Shown here in pieces: positions 17,308 through 26,423 of a stretch of DNA of 36,098 nucleotides. The stretch lies in NCBI GenBank assembly GCA_934699135.1, contig CAKUVM010000013.1:1-36098 (forward strand), given 5' to 3'. The translations under genes and the position numbers were made by a program. The DNA is from an uncultured Bacteroidales bacterium. GTDB lineage: Bacteria > Bacteroidota > Bacteroidia > Bacteroidales > Marinilabiliaceae. Below the pieces are notes generated by a model. It worked only from the letters and a program-made list of their open reading frames with translations, made no database searches and was not told the DNA's origin. Position 1 is the stretch's first letter. Each line of letters opens with the position of its first letter.

Positions 17308-18858
17308 ATGATACTAAAGCTGCCAAGAGGCCTTGTGCAATTTCGTAATGAGCGCATTCTGGCCGTTGACACCAAACGTGTGACGCTAGACAGGGTGCTG
17401 ACCAACCTCTTTATGCTCATATATGCCAATGGCGCGCCCGTCAGACTGAAAAAGTCAAGCGGCTTCACTGTCGAGAGCATAATGCAAGACATTGTTCCCA
17501 GTTTGGAGGAGGACGGCCGCCTGGTCGGAGCCGCTGAACACCCCGATGCCATACGGGACTGGCTACGCAGCTCGCTGCTCAATTTTGTCAACCGAGGCAA
17601 TATGTTCAGGGAGAACATCGCGTCGCTCAACCCGTTCCACCTGCTTAGCTATCGCATCCAGAACAGGAAATACTGCCGTGACTATCATACTTCCGACCAG
17701 CTCTATATGATGCTGCGCACCTGCCCGGGCGTGCTGGGCGAGTTGCGGGACTATATGGGCGTGGGGTGGGACTTCAAGAAAAAGTGCATAGTCCCGGCTC
17801 GCATCTCCGACGTCGATACCGCAGGCGTGTTGCAGCTGACATGCCGCCTGCACGAGACCCTCTCCACCAATACGTCTCTCAACACCATAGAGCCATTGCT
17901 CAAAGGACAAACCGCGCTCTTTACAGATGACGTCCGCCGCCTTTTGGCCTATAAGGAGGTCTTGCCGCGAATAGTTTTTATTGACTATTTCAGAATTCTT
18001 TGCGGCTTGCATTTGGCTCTCTACACCATGAAGGTGGTGCATCTGCTGCCCAAGATGGTTGCCGCCCGCACCACCAGTGTGGAAGACGACTGGTCTTTGG
18101 CCGTTGACTTGACGGACAATTTGGAGAGCCGTTTCTCGCACATAGCCTGTCAAGACATGGAGCGCGTGCTCAATGAGTGCCGAGCCTATGTGAGGGCCAC
18201 ATACACAATAAACATCGTAGGTGGCGATGCTCCCATTGAAGAGGTTCTGAACGCTATGAAAGACGGCATCAGTTCGGAAGTGAAAAATGATTCAAAGAAG
18301 AGTCTCGCGAATGTCCGCAAAGACCTTGACGACCATAGCGACAAGGAGTTTGACAAGGGCGACTTTGACGAGCTGTTCTTCTATTATGATAAGGACGATT
18401 ATTTAGGCCGGTATGTCCACCTGCTAGAATCATCCAACTTGGGATGTTCACAATATCGCTACCTCCGCGAGTTTCTCGACGCCGTGGCAATGAAAAACTC
18501 GCCGTCTAAACTTATGGCCGACGGCCGCTCGCGCCGCCATCAGCGCAGGGCTGCCATAGGCTCCAAGCTCCTGGAGACCATGGTGCAGCTTTTAGTCCTT
18601 CGACCAAACGCCGACGGCAAGACCTATCAGTCTCGCCCGCTCTCCATAGAGGAGCTGGCGCAGGCCATTCGTCAACGCTATGGCTTGATAATAAATGGTA
18701 TGACGGAACCGCGTTTCGCCAATGCCGACATTGAGGCCCATGCGGCGTTCGCCGAGAATATGGAGGCGTTCAAGGACAAGTTGCGCCAGACTGGCTTCTA
18801 CACCGACCTGAGCGACTCCTGCGTCTTGCAGAAGATTCGCCCGCGCTACAAACTCTAA
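17308..18858 (+). CDS. Defence-operon middle protein, unrecognised family (MAD7/DptG-position)
   Basis: 516 aa, cytosolic, no signal peptide, no enzymatic motif that I can identify. It starts 20 bases after the kinase gene and ends 13 bases before the HerA-like gene, so all three are surely co-transcribed. Visible features: a largely helical N-terminal two thirds, a strongly charged Lys/Asp-rich stretch at about residues 325-370 (KDLDDHSDKEFDKGDFDEL), and a basic cluster RSRRHQRR at about 408-415. A possible winged-helix-like segment follows (about 416-475, including RPLSIEELAQAIRQRYGLI), suggesting nucleic-acid or partner binding. By gene order it occupies the slot of MAD7 in MADS or DptG in dptFGH; homology is a guess, not something I can demonstrate by eye. 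Confidence 0.8.
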   Translation: MILKLPRGLVQFRNERILAVDTKRVTLDRVLTNLFMLIYANGAPVRLKKSSGFTVESIMQDIVPSLEEDGRLVGAAEHPDAIRDWLRSSLLNFVNRGNMFRENIASLNPFHLLSYRIQNRKYCRDYHTSDQLYMMLRTCPGVLGELRDYMGVGWDFKKKCIVPARISDVDTAGVLQLTCRLHETLSTNTSLNTIEPLLKGQTALFTDDVRRLLAYKEVLPRIVFIDYFRILCGLHLALYTMKVVHLLPKMVAARTTSVEDDWSLAVDLTDNLESRFSHIACQDMERVLNECRAYVRATYTINIVGGDAPIEEVLNAMKDGISSEVKNDSKKSLANVRKDLDDHSDKEFDKGDFDELFFYYDKDDYLGRYVHLLESSNLGCSQYRYLREFLDAVAMKNSPSKLMADGRSRRHQRRAAIGSKLLETMVQLLVLRPNADGKTYQSRPLSIEELAQAIRQRYGLIINGMTEPRFANADIEAHAAFAENMEAFKDKLRQTGFYTDLSDSCVLQKIRPRYKL

Positions 18859-18871
18859 GCAATAAAGAACA

Positions 18872-21800
18872 ATGACCGACATAAACACACTATACTACGA
18901 CAGGTTCCTCACGTTTGTCGTGGACTGCTACCGCCCAAAACTCAAGGAGGTGAAGCCGGGCCACTGCATCAAGCTGGTGGGGCTGGCAATGGCGGAGCTG
19001 GAGAGGCTGGTGGCCAGTCTCAGGGGTGTCAATAAGATCTTGGATGTCTTCATTCTCTCCGATGAGCGAGAGGGGAACTCTTTCATCAGCGCGTCAAAGC
19101 TCATTGAACTGCGCAACGACGCGTCGCGGGCCATTCTCATCCTCATCCCGGCCAACAGCCGCACGGCGGCGGAAGACTCCTACGGTGACTCAACGTTCCA
19201 GGTGCTGGACGTGGCCGACATGCAAGACTGTTTTTGCGCCACCATGGTGGACGATGTGCCCCCTCGGCACAAAAACTTGAGGAAGCAGGTATTCGACCTC
19301 ATAAAGGTCAACCTGACGGTCTTGCCGTCGCAGGTGGCCAAATACCTGCTCTTTGTGGCCAGCCGCGACTACGAGGCCGCCGCATGGGGCGACGGTCTCT
19401 ACCTCCTGGGCATGCTGCCAGACTCCAAACTCGTCTCGCGAGACACTGAGAGGCTCAACAGGCGGTTCCTTGTCAACTTGAAGCAGTGCACCGAGGTGCT
19501 GTGCGACTTCTCGCTCACTTCGGCCGACAGGGTGGCCGCATTGCGTATGCCCAAGGCCACGATACAGAAAGACATAATGCGCTATCTAGACAGCACCTCG
19601 GCTCCCGACCGCATGGCGCTCTGCGCCGACATTTTTCACAACCACCCCGAACTCAACGTTGCACTCTGGCCCGCCGACACCAGCGACGCCTCAAGGCCCG
19701 TGGCCGTATATGTTGAGCTTAAGCCAGGCGTGGACAAGACAAAGGAGTTGATCCGCGATGACGAGGGCGACCTCTTGCTCCTCTTCCCCAAGGGCGCGGA
19801 CAAAGAGAACGCCAAGGCCATAAAGCGAAAGGTGTCTCTCGTCGTGAGAACCGACCCGTCTCCCAAAAATGAGGTCTCCATAGCCTTCTATGAGGTCTTG
19901 TTGGTTCGCTTTGAGGGGTTTGAAGATGTCGGCTCAATCAAGAAGGTGGCCGTGGGGGCCACGAGGCAGGACCAGAAGAAAATATCTGTCAACATTGAGA
20001 TTGACGACGCTCTGGACGAGGGGCAATATATGCTCAAAGTGAGGGCGCTGGACAATAAGAAGCTGCCACTTGAGACCGACTGCCCTTTTTACCCGCAAGC
20101 CATTGAGGACGCTTGGCAAGAGGAACGCGCCAAGAATCAGGAGTTGGATCGGGACACTTTCAGACAAGAGAACAAGGTGCGGTACAGCAACGAGACGGAG
20201 GTCTTCTCCATTCAGATGGACGATGACGACGCCCTGACGGCCGACTTCGGCAAGAGGGGCAAGGTCTCCGCGCTATATCAGGCTCAGATTGACCATGATG
20301 TGACACTGTTTGATGAGGACAAGGCCGCGGCCGCCGCGAATGCCGCCACGGGCAGGAGCAACAAATGGACCACGGGGACGCTCAACAGCACATATCAGTT
20401 CGACCTTGGGCCTGGCTTCGCCTACCAGTTGTCGCTGTCCAATAAGCTCATAGAGCTAGAGAGAGAGTTCTACAAAAATGCCGAGTCTGTTGGCCGCGTG
20501 TGGGCCGAGCTTGGCTCCAACACCACCGATACCAAGTTTCAGAACATTGGTTTTGAGGGTGTCGGGGGCGTGCCGCAGGCTTTGGCCACGTTGCGCGGAG
20601 AGCTGATGGGCAAAATTCAGAGCTCCACCGATGGCGAGACGGGACTCGTCTCCACTTTCGACATTTTTGCCAATCTCGACCTTGTTCGACGCTATTTGAC
20701 AGAATATGACAAGTGGCTCATTTCCGTGACCGCCGGCGGGCGTGAGGCCGGTGTGGTGGCCGTGCAGAATGCCGACACCGTATGGCTCAGTGTGGAGATG
20801 CCAGGCGGGGCCTATGCCCAAGTGCGCCTCATCCCGCCTTTGCACCCGCTCCGTCTGGCTTGGATGGCGGACTTGTGCGAGCTTTTCTCCAGTTGGCGTG
20901 ACAGGACGCAAGCCGACCCTGCCACCTACAAGGGAGCGTGGCGCCGCAAGTTGGAGAGGTTGTTTGACGGCGGGCTGGCTCTTGACGTGGCTCCTGTGGC
21001 TCTCACCGACGGGATGCTTCGCGATCCATATCTCTACACTGGCGAGCTCACCTTCGGGTGGGGCATGTTCGCCCCCGTGGCCGGCGGCGGGGCCGATATC
21101 TTGGAGGACGAGACCCGTCAGCTCAAGTCCTATGTAGTCGGGCTTCTCAACGTGTCGCGAGACAAGGTGGAGGATAGCGACATCTGCTATGAGGACGTGT
21201 GCGGATATGTTGAGAGATACATCAATGCGCATCCTTATGCAGATAAGTTGGTAATCAATATCTTCAATCCTGGCAACGCCATCGCTTTCGCCAACGCCCT
21301 CATCGCCTTGGAGAGTTTGGCCAAGGGCAGGCCGGGCGGGCTGGCCTATGAGATCCGCCTCTTCTCTGCCGACGCTGCGCTCTTTAAGCCTGGAGCCGCG
21401 TTGGGCGAGCTTGTCAATCCAGAGTATAACGTGTCAGACTTGGCCGAGCGGTTCTCACAGGCCTCTAGTAACCGTCTCTTCCCCAAGCTGCGTTACTCCA
21501 TAAACGCGCTAGACGATTTCATCAACGCGCACGAGGACTATTTGGCTCACATCTCGTTCCTTGTGAACCCTTTCCCCGCCAGGTTGTCTTTTACCAAGCC
21601 CGACGCTCACGGCCGCTCTTTCTTCCTCAACGGGACCATTTGTCGCAGCATGCTGCGGCCAGAGGATGGCGAGGCCATTGCGGGCTGGAGTCGATATGTG
21701 TCGTGCGAGCCTATGCGCTCGCCGCTCTCAAAGGGTGCAAACGTGGGAGTTGACATCATGGGCCGACTTCAAAGTTTGGCCGCGTCGCAGATGTCTTCTC

Positions 21801-24241
21801 TTGTGGCGGAGTCTGTGCCGGCCACGTGCCTTTCGCTCTCGGAGCATGACAAGATGCTCCTAAGCTTCGTCCACAGTGTCTCCGACTGGGTCGTCACGTT
21901 CGATAAGAATATGGGCCCTGAGTTCTATGACAGCCCTGTGGCCGAGGGGCGCGCCGCCGCCCCATATCTGTTGGACTATGTGCCGGGGCGCGCCTCGCTC
22001 GTCACGCCGTCATTCCTCACCGTTGGGCGGACTAGCGAGTCCGACACCATCGTCGGGTCACAGTTCGCCAGTGTGTGCATTGACCCGCAAGGCGGCCAAA
22101 TGGCAGAGTTTATTGAAGACGTCAGGGCGGTCAGCAGCTCCGTCATCTTCCGGCAATGCATGACGCCTGCCGGGCGCGATGAGGCCTTGCGCATTGCGCT
22201 GGCCAAACGGTTCTTACAGAAAAATGGATTGCTAGACGAGGCGTTCATTGTCCCCATATATCTTCACCGAGACATTTTTGAGGGATGCGATGATGAAAAG
22301 AGTGGGGTGGCGGACGCACTCTTGGTCAATATTGACACGGAGACTCAAACCCTGATTTTCAGGGTCTTGTGCGTGGCGTGCGGGGTCGAAGACAACGAGG
22401 CGCTGCGCAATGGCCTGAAAGCTCGTAGCGAGGCCACGGGGGCGGCCATCACCCGGCATTTCGGTATGGCTGCCGGCGGCAAAGACTTGCTAGACCGTGA
22501 GGTCAGGACGTTGGAGCTGCGAGACATGCTGGCGTTCTATTTGGCCAGGTCGTGCCGCTTCGGGCTGATTGACAGAGATGTGGCCGAGGCCTACAAAACC
22601 GTCATACAGACGCTAGATGACGGCTATGCGCTTCAAATTAAGCATATGGCCTTGGTGTTCAATGTCGCTCAGGCCGAACATCTGTCTACGGTCGCGGCCG
22701 ACGGCATGACGCTCTTCCTTCTCGGCAAGGCCGAGACAGAAAGCGTTTTGCAGAGCGTCGATGTGATGCCAATGCCAAGCGTGGAGTCTTGCTTTGAGCC
22801 TCGGCGCAAAGAGGCCATTGTCAGCCATCTCTATGCGTTGGCGAAGGAGGCCAAGCAGGCGAAGGAAGCGAAGGAGGCAGAACAGGCCGCAGCTGCCAAA
22901 GCCGAGGCGCGGTCCAAGCCGCAGCCGGAAGTTCACATGGCGCCGTCGCGGCCTCGCAAGAGCACAGCTCCCAAGCCGTGCCCACCCGCGGGGTCGCGGC
23001 AGGAGGCTCCGGCGGGGAGGCAAGAAAAAGCAGAGGGTGGTGAACTTGTGCCAGACATTTTCATTGGCAATGACAAGCCCTCGCCGCAGTTCGCCATATT
23101 GGGTAAGACTAAGGCCGACAAACGCGCTGTGGCTCTAGATCTTAACAAGTGCAACACCATAAGCCTCTTCGGTGTGCAGGCCGCGGGCGTGGGCGATACC
23201 GTTGGCACCGTGGTCGAGGCCGCGCTCAAAGAGTTCCCGTCAGTCAATGAGCTGCCGGCCCCTCTGGCAAGTGTCATTTTCCATTACAGCGGGAGCATGG
23301 ACTATGCGCCTGAGTTCACGTCTATTGTTTTCCCTAATGATGACGCCGGGCAGCTCGCGAGGCTCAAGGCCGAGTATGGGGCTGAGCCGGGCTGCATCGC
23401 GGACGTGATCCTGCTCACGCCGGCCAGTCAGGTTAGCGAGCGGCGCGAAGAATATCCGGGGTTCGATGTGCGGCCCATCTCTTTCGCTGCCCGAGAGCTC
23501 AATGTGGAGGACTGGATGTTCCTCCTAGGCGCAAAGGGCAGCGACGCCACATATGTCAAGCAACTCAAGCTGATAATGAAATCATGCCGGCATGACATGA
23601 CGCTCGCCAACATAAGGAGCGGCGTAGAGGCCGATGGGTCAATGCCCGCGGCCCAGAAGTCCCTGGCCACCCAGAGGCTGCTTTTCGCCGAAGATTATAT
23701 TGACGACTCCGTCTCGCTTGGTGGCCTCGTGCGCCCGGGCAGGCTCATAATAGTTGATTTGCGAGACGAGTTTATCGAGGGAGATGACGCTATGGGGCTG
23801 TTTGCCGTCATGCTCAACATCTTTGCCTCGGTCAAGAAAGTGGATGGCAAGGAGTTCAACAAACTCATGGTCTTTGACGAGGCGCACAAATATATGAACA
23901 GTCCCGAACTGGCCAGCCCCGTCGCATCCGTCATTAGCGAGGTGCGCCATAAGGGTGTCTCCGTCATGATAGCCTCGCAAGACCCCATGAGCCTGCCATC
24001 CGCCATCATAGGGCTAAGCTCTGTCGCGCTGCTCCACCGGTTCACGTCGCCGGCGTGGGTCGAGCACGTACAGAAGGCCATTATTGCCCTCCAGGGACTG
24101 CGGCCATCCGACATGGCGGAGCTGGGTTCGGGCGAGGCCTTCCTGTGGGCAAACTCGTCGACTGACGAGTCCATCATGCGCCAACCCATAAAAATAAGCG
24201 TCCGCCCCAGCGTCACTAAGCACGGCGGAGTCGCGATATAG
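18872..24241 (+). CDS. Giant HerA/FtsK-like ATPase with degenerate Walker A (MAD8/DptH-like)
   Basis: 1789 aa. The C-terminal part (about 1395-1789) is a HerA/FtsK-type motor fold. Walker B is LMVFDEAHKYM (D1669, E1670), the sensor glutamine is in IASQD (Q1703), and a candidate arginine finger is R1723 in LLHRFTSP. The position of Walker A, just after the strand ISLFGVQ, reads GVQAAGVGDT (1434-1443): the lysine and the Ser/Thr of G-x4-G-K-S/T are replaced by V1440 and G1441. The preceding ~1300 residues form a large multi-domain region without a recognised catalytic motif. An Ala/Lys/Glu-rich then Pro-rich linker (about 1325-1390) joins the two. MAD8 and DptH are giant HerA-like proteins in a similar gene position. 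Expected role: DNA-engaging effector or loader of the system. Confidence 0.83.
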   Translation: MTDINTLYYDRFLTFVVDCYRPKLKEVKPGHCIKLVGLAMAELERLVASLRGVNKILDVFILSDEREGNSFISASKLIELRNDASRAILILIPANSRTAAEDSYGDSTFQVLDVADMQDCFCATMVDDVPPRHKNLRKQVFDLIKVNLTVLPSQVAKYLLFVASRDYEAAAWGDGLYLLGMLPDSKLVSRDTERLNRRFLVNLKQCTEVLCDFSLTSADRVAALRMPKATIQKDIMRYLDSTSAPDRMALCADIFHNHPELNVALWPADTSDASRPVAVYVELKPGVDKTKELIRDDEGDLLLLFPKGADKENAKAIKRKVSLVVRTDPSPKNEVSIAFYEVLLVRFEGFEDVGSIKKVAVGATRQDQKKISVNIEIDDALDEGQYMLKVRALDNKKLPLETDCPFYPQAIEDAWQEERAKNQELDRDTFRQENKVRYSNETEVFSIQMDDDDALTADFGKRGKVSALYQAQIDHDVTLFDEDKAAAAANAATGRSNKWTTGTLNSTYQFDLGPGFAYQLSLSNKLIELEREFYKNAESVGRVWAELGSNTTDTKFQNIGFEGVGGVPQALATLRGELMGKIQSSTDGETGLVSTFDIFANLDLVRRYLTEYDKWLISVTAGGREAGVVAVQNADTVWLSVEMPGGAYAQVRLIPPLHPLRLAWMADLCELFSSWRDRTQADPATYKGAWRRKLERLFDGGLALDVAPVALTDGMLRDPYLYTGELTFGWGMFAPVAGGGADILEDETRQLKSYVVGLLNVSRDKVEDSDICYEDVCGYVERYINAHPYADKLVINIFNPGNAIAFANALIALESLAKGRPGGLAYEIRLFSADAALFKPGAALGELVNPEYNVSDLAERFSQASSNRLFPKLRYSINALDDFINAHEDYLAHISFLVNPFPARLSFTKPDAHGRSFFLNGTICRSMLRPEDGEAIAGWSRYVSCEPMRSPLSKGANVGVDIMGRLQSLAASQMSSLVAESVPATCLSLSEHDKMLLSFVHSVSDWVVTFDKNMGPEFYDSPVAEGRAAAPYLLDYVPGRASLVTPSFLTVGRTSESDTIVGSQFASVCIDPQGGQMAEFIEDVRAVSSSVIFRQCMTPAGRDEALRIALAKRFLQKNGLLDEAFIVPIYLHRDIFEGCDDEKSGVADALLVNIDTETQTLIFRVLCVACGVEDNEALRNGLKARSEATGAAITRHFGMAAGGKDLLDREVRTLELRDMLAFYLARSCRFGLIDRDVAEAYKTVIQTLDDGYALQIKHMALVFNVAQAEHLSTVAADGMTLFLLGKAETESVLQSVDVMPMPSVESCFEPRRKEAIVSHLYALAKEAKQAKEAKEAEQAAAAKAEARSKPQPEVHMAPSRPRKSTAPKPCPPAGSRQEAPAGRQEKAEGGELVPDIFIGNDKPSPQFAILGKTKADKRAVALDLNKCNTISLFGVQAAGVGDTVGTVVEAALKEFPSVNELPAPLASVIFHYSGSMDYAPEFTSIVFPNDDAGQLARLKAEYGAEPGCIADVILLTPASQVSERREEYPGFDVRPISFAARELNVEDWMFLLGAKGSDATYVKQLKLIMKSCRHDMTLANIRSGVEADGSMPAAQKSLATQRLLFAEDYIDDSVSLGGLVRPGRLIIVDLRDEFIEGDDAMGLFAVMLNIFASVKKVDGKEFNKLMVFDEAHKYMNSPELASPVASVISEVRHKGVSVMIASQDPMSLPSAIIGLSSVALLHRFTSPAWVEHVQKAIIALQGLRPSDMAELGSGEAFLWANSSTDESIMRQPIKISVRPSVTKHGGVAI

Positions 24242-24249
24242 GCCATAAA

Positions 24250-24957
24250 ATGACCGAGTGCGACATTTTCACATACTCCGGCATAGGCCGCAGGGCTGTT
24301 AACCAAGACTGTTGCAGAGTCTCGCGGTTGCCGGGGGGCTCTCTCCTAGCCGTGGTGGCCGACGGCATGGGAGGGTACTCCTGCGGCGAGGTGGCCGCGC
24401 GTGTGGTGGTCGACGCCTTGGTGGACTATGTCGAGGCACACTGCGCCACCATGCCGGCTGAAGACATCCTTACCGAGGCGTTTTCGTTTGCCGATGACAG
24501 CTTGTCGTTGAGGCGGTTGGCCTTGGGCGTGCGGCATATGGGTTCTGTGGCGGTGGCCGCCATCGTGAGGGAGGGGCGCGCCACGTTGGCGTGGTTGGGC
24601 GACTGCCGTGGCTATGTGGTGAGAGACGGCCGCGTGGTCTGCCAAACGGAAGATCATTCGGTGCTCAATATGTTGCGCCAGTCGGGGGAGCCCACGGCCG
24701 AGCAGGTGAGGAAATACTCCTCTGCCGTCACCCGATGCCTTATGGGGGAAGACGATGCCGACATCCGCCCCTCCGTCCAATCCTTTCCCCTCCGTCCCGC
24801 GGATCAGCTGCTGCTGTGTTCCGATGGACTATACCGCGGGGCGGACGTGCTCTCGCTCCCGCAAGATGATGCGGGGCTTACACACTTCCTCGACCAACGC
24901 CAAGACCAAATGGCGGACAACTACACCTTGGTTCGCATAAAGACTAAAGAGATATGA
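24250..24957 (+). CDS. PP2C-family Ser/Thr protein phosphatase
   Basis: 235-aa single-domain metal-dependent phosphatase. PP2C motifs in order: RRAVNQD (NQD in place of NED, D20), VVADGMGGYSCGEVAA (D38), WLGDCRGYV (GDCR for GDSR), LLLCSDGLY (D182) and ADNYTLV (D223, N224). All metal-binding aspartates are present, so it should be active. It starts 8 bases after the HerA-like gene and overlaps the next gene by four bases (ATGA). The obvious role is to reverse phosphorylation by the operon's own kinase, setting a resting state or ending the response. Kinase/PP2C pairing is seen in other defence contexts such as TerY-P; here it is combined with the PglW-like and HerA-like proteins. Confidence 0.93.
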   Translation: MTECDIFTYSGIGRRAVNQDCCRVSRLPGGSLLAVVADGMGGYSCGEVAARVVVDALVDYVEAHCATMPAEDILTEAFSFADDSLSLRRLALGVRHMGSVAVAAIVREGRATLAWLGDCRGYVVRDGRVVCQTEDHSVLNMLRQSGEPTAEQVRKYSSAVTRCLMGEDDADIRPSVQSFPLRPADQLLLCSDGLYRGADVLSLPQDDAGLTHFLDQRQDQMADNYTLVRIKTKEI

Positions 24958-25502
24958 AAGTATTGAGCGACATTATAATAGCGGAGATAAAAGAGAAATC
25001 GGGCCTAAGCTTCGAGCAGGCTAAAGACTATGCCGCGCTGGCCGCGCAGATGGTTGAGCGCACCGGCCGCTCCATAGGGACCACGACACTGAAGAGGCTT
25101 ATGGGCAACGTGGACGATGCCCGAAAGGCCACCGACTTCACCCTCAACACCATAGCACAATATCTGGGCTACGACTCTTGGGCGGGCTACAACCGCAGGC
25201 TCGATTTCGACAGCCAGATTGACTATGCCGACGACTCCGTCTACCCTGACAAACTCGCGGTGGGAAATCGTCTGAAAGTGGAGTATCTTAACCGCGAGGT
25301 GACGTTTGTGGTGGAGCGCGTGGCGCATGGCAACGCCCTGCGTGTCGTAGGTTGCAAAAATGGCAGCCTTATGGAGGGAGATTTGGCTTTCATCCACCGC
25401 ATTCGCAAGGGGCATCCGCTGGAGGCCGAGAGGGTCGTTAGGGGTGATGACGAGTGGAACTATCGCGCCCGCGGCGAAGTGACTGACATTCTGCTGCTCT
25501 AG
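24954..25502 (+). CDS. Small protein with N-terminal HTH-like domain
   Basis: 182 aa, family not named. The N-terminal half is helical and includes GTTTLKRLMG followed by TLNTIAQYLGYDSWAGYNRR (about residues 42-82), a helix-turn-helix-like module common in Bacteroidota proteins and often fused to sensor or effector domains. The C-terminal half (about 95-182) is predicted mostly beta, with strands such as NRLKVEYLNREVTFVVERV and ALRVVGCKNGSLMEGDLAFI. Translation is coupled to the phosphatase by an ATGA overlap, so equimolar partners are likely. It could be the operon's regulator, an adaptor that presents substrates to the phosphatase, or a sensor. It is the last gene of the operon. Confidence 0.82.
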   Translation: MKVLSDIIIAEIKEKSGLSFEQAKDYAALAAQMVERTGRSIGTTTLKRLMGNVDDARKATDFTLNTIAQYLGYDSWAGYNRRLDFDSQIDYADDSVYPDKLAVGNRLKVEYLNREVTFVVERVAHGNALRVVGCKNGSLMEGDLAFIHRIRKGHPLEAERVVRGDDEWNYRARGEVTDILLL

Positions 25503-25606
25503 CCAAGCTCACGACTTGCGTGGACAAGGTGGACGGTTTGGGACGGAGCAAAACGGTGGACATTCCTTTTCTTTGTGTCCGTAATCAATTTTAAACATCC
25601 AACATT

Positions 25607-26329
25607 ATGAAAGCAGCCAAGATTTTTTGCGCTCTCACCGTCCTCTTCTCCCTCACCGCGGTCTCTTGCTCCGACGATGACGACAAAGACACAGCCCTCG
25701 AACTCAACACCACCAAGGTGTCTCTCTACCAAGACGGCACCAAGCAGATGAGTGTCAAGGACAACCGCTCCGTCACTTGGACTGTCGATGACGACTTCGT
25801 CGCCAAGGTGGACGACGATGGCCTCCTCACGGCCTTGTTTGTGGGCGAGACCCGCGTCAAGGCCACCGACTCCAAGGGCAAAAGCGCCTACGCCTCGGTC
25901 ATCGTCAACCCGCGATACAACACCTACAAGGAGCCGTACGTGGAGTGGGGTGCTTCCAGGAGCGAGGTGCTGAGCCATGACACCCGCGAGGTCAGTAGCG
26001 AAGACGAGACTTTAGTTGTGTTGAACGGCGGCTCCGACGCGGCGGAACTTGTGTCGTATGGCTTCGGGGAATCGGGTCTTGAGGCTGTAATAGTAATTGT
26101 CAAGACTAGCTATTCCGCTGAAATAGTGAAGTTCCTTGGCGAACGCTATAGGCCCGTTGGAGCGAATGATGAGATAGTTATGTTCTCAAATGACAATGTT
26201 ATAGTTGGGGTGAAGGTTCAGAACTACAAGTATCTCCTGATAACCTACATACCCAACACCAACAACAAGTCCATCTCTCTTGGGCAGGCAGGCAAGTTGA
26301 TGCCCGAGTTCTCCGCCCTTGACGAGTAA
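25607..26329 (+). CDS. Surface lipoprotein with Big2 (Ig-like) domain
   Basis: 240-aa lipoprotein. The signal peptide ends in the lipobox TAVSC with lipidated C21, followed by SDDDDKD, an acidic run of the kind that directs Bacteroidota lipoproteins to the outer surface. Residues about 33-105 form a bacterial Ig-like group 2 domain (typical features VSLYQDGTKQM, VTWTVDDDFVAKVDDDG, GETRVKATDSKGKSA). The C-terminal half is unrecognised. It begins 104 bases after the defence operon and ends before a strong terminator. It is probably a separate gene unrelated to defence. Confidence 0.85.
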   Translation: MKAAKIFCALTVLFSLTAVSCSDDDDKDTALELNTTKVSLYQDGTKQMSVKDNRSVTWTVDDDFVAKVDDDGLLTALFVGETRVKATDSKGKSAYASVIVNPRYNTYKEPYVEWGASRSEVLSHDTREVSSEDETLVVLNGGSDAAELVSYGFGESGLEAVIVIVKTSYSAEIVKFLGERYRPVGANDEIVMFSNDNVIVGVKVQNYKYLLITYIPNTNNKSISLGQAGKLMPEFSALDE

Positions 26330-26360
26330 ACCACCCATCTCAGAGTGCAAAGAATCGCAG

Positions 26361-26394
26361 CCCCGCTCCGCCACCTGTGGCGGGTGGGGTTTTT
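26361..26394 (+). terminator. Intrinsic terminator after the Big2 lipoprotein gene
   Basis: GC-rich hairpin: CCGCCA at 26368-26373 pairs with TGGCGG at 26378-26383 around the loop CCTG, extended by CCCC (26361-26364) with GGGG (26386-26389), followed directly by a run of five T. Confidence 0.85.
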
Positions 26395-26423
26395 CACTGC
26401 TTTTAACCGATGGGGACACAACA

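Noticed and set aside
24014..24306. Small minus-strand frames across the HerA/PP2C junction
   Set aside because: Antisense to two well-supported genes; no recognisable protein.
13133..25502. Canonical BREX type 2, Dnd/Dpt or complete MADS locus
   Set aside because: No PglX, PglY, PglZ, dndBCDE or adenine methyltransferase in the window; only the kinase and HerA-like parts are comparable, and the phosphatase and HTH gene are extra.
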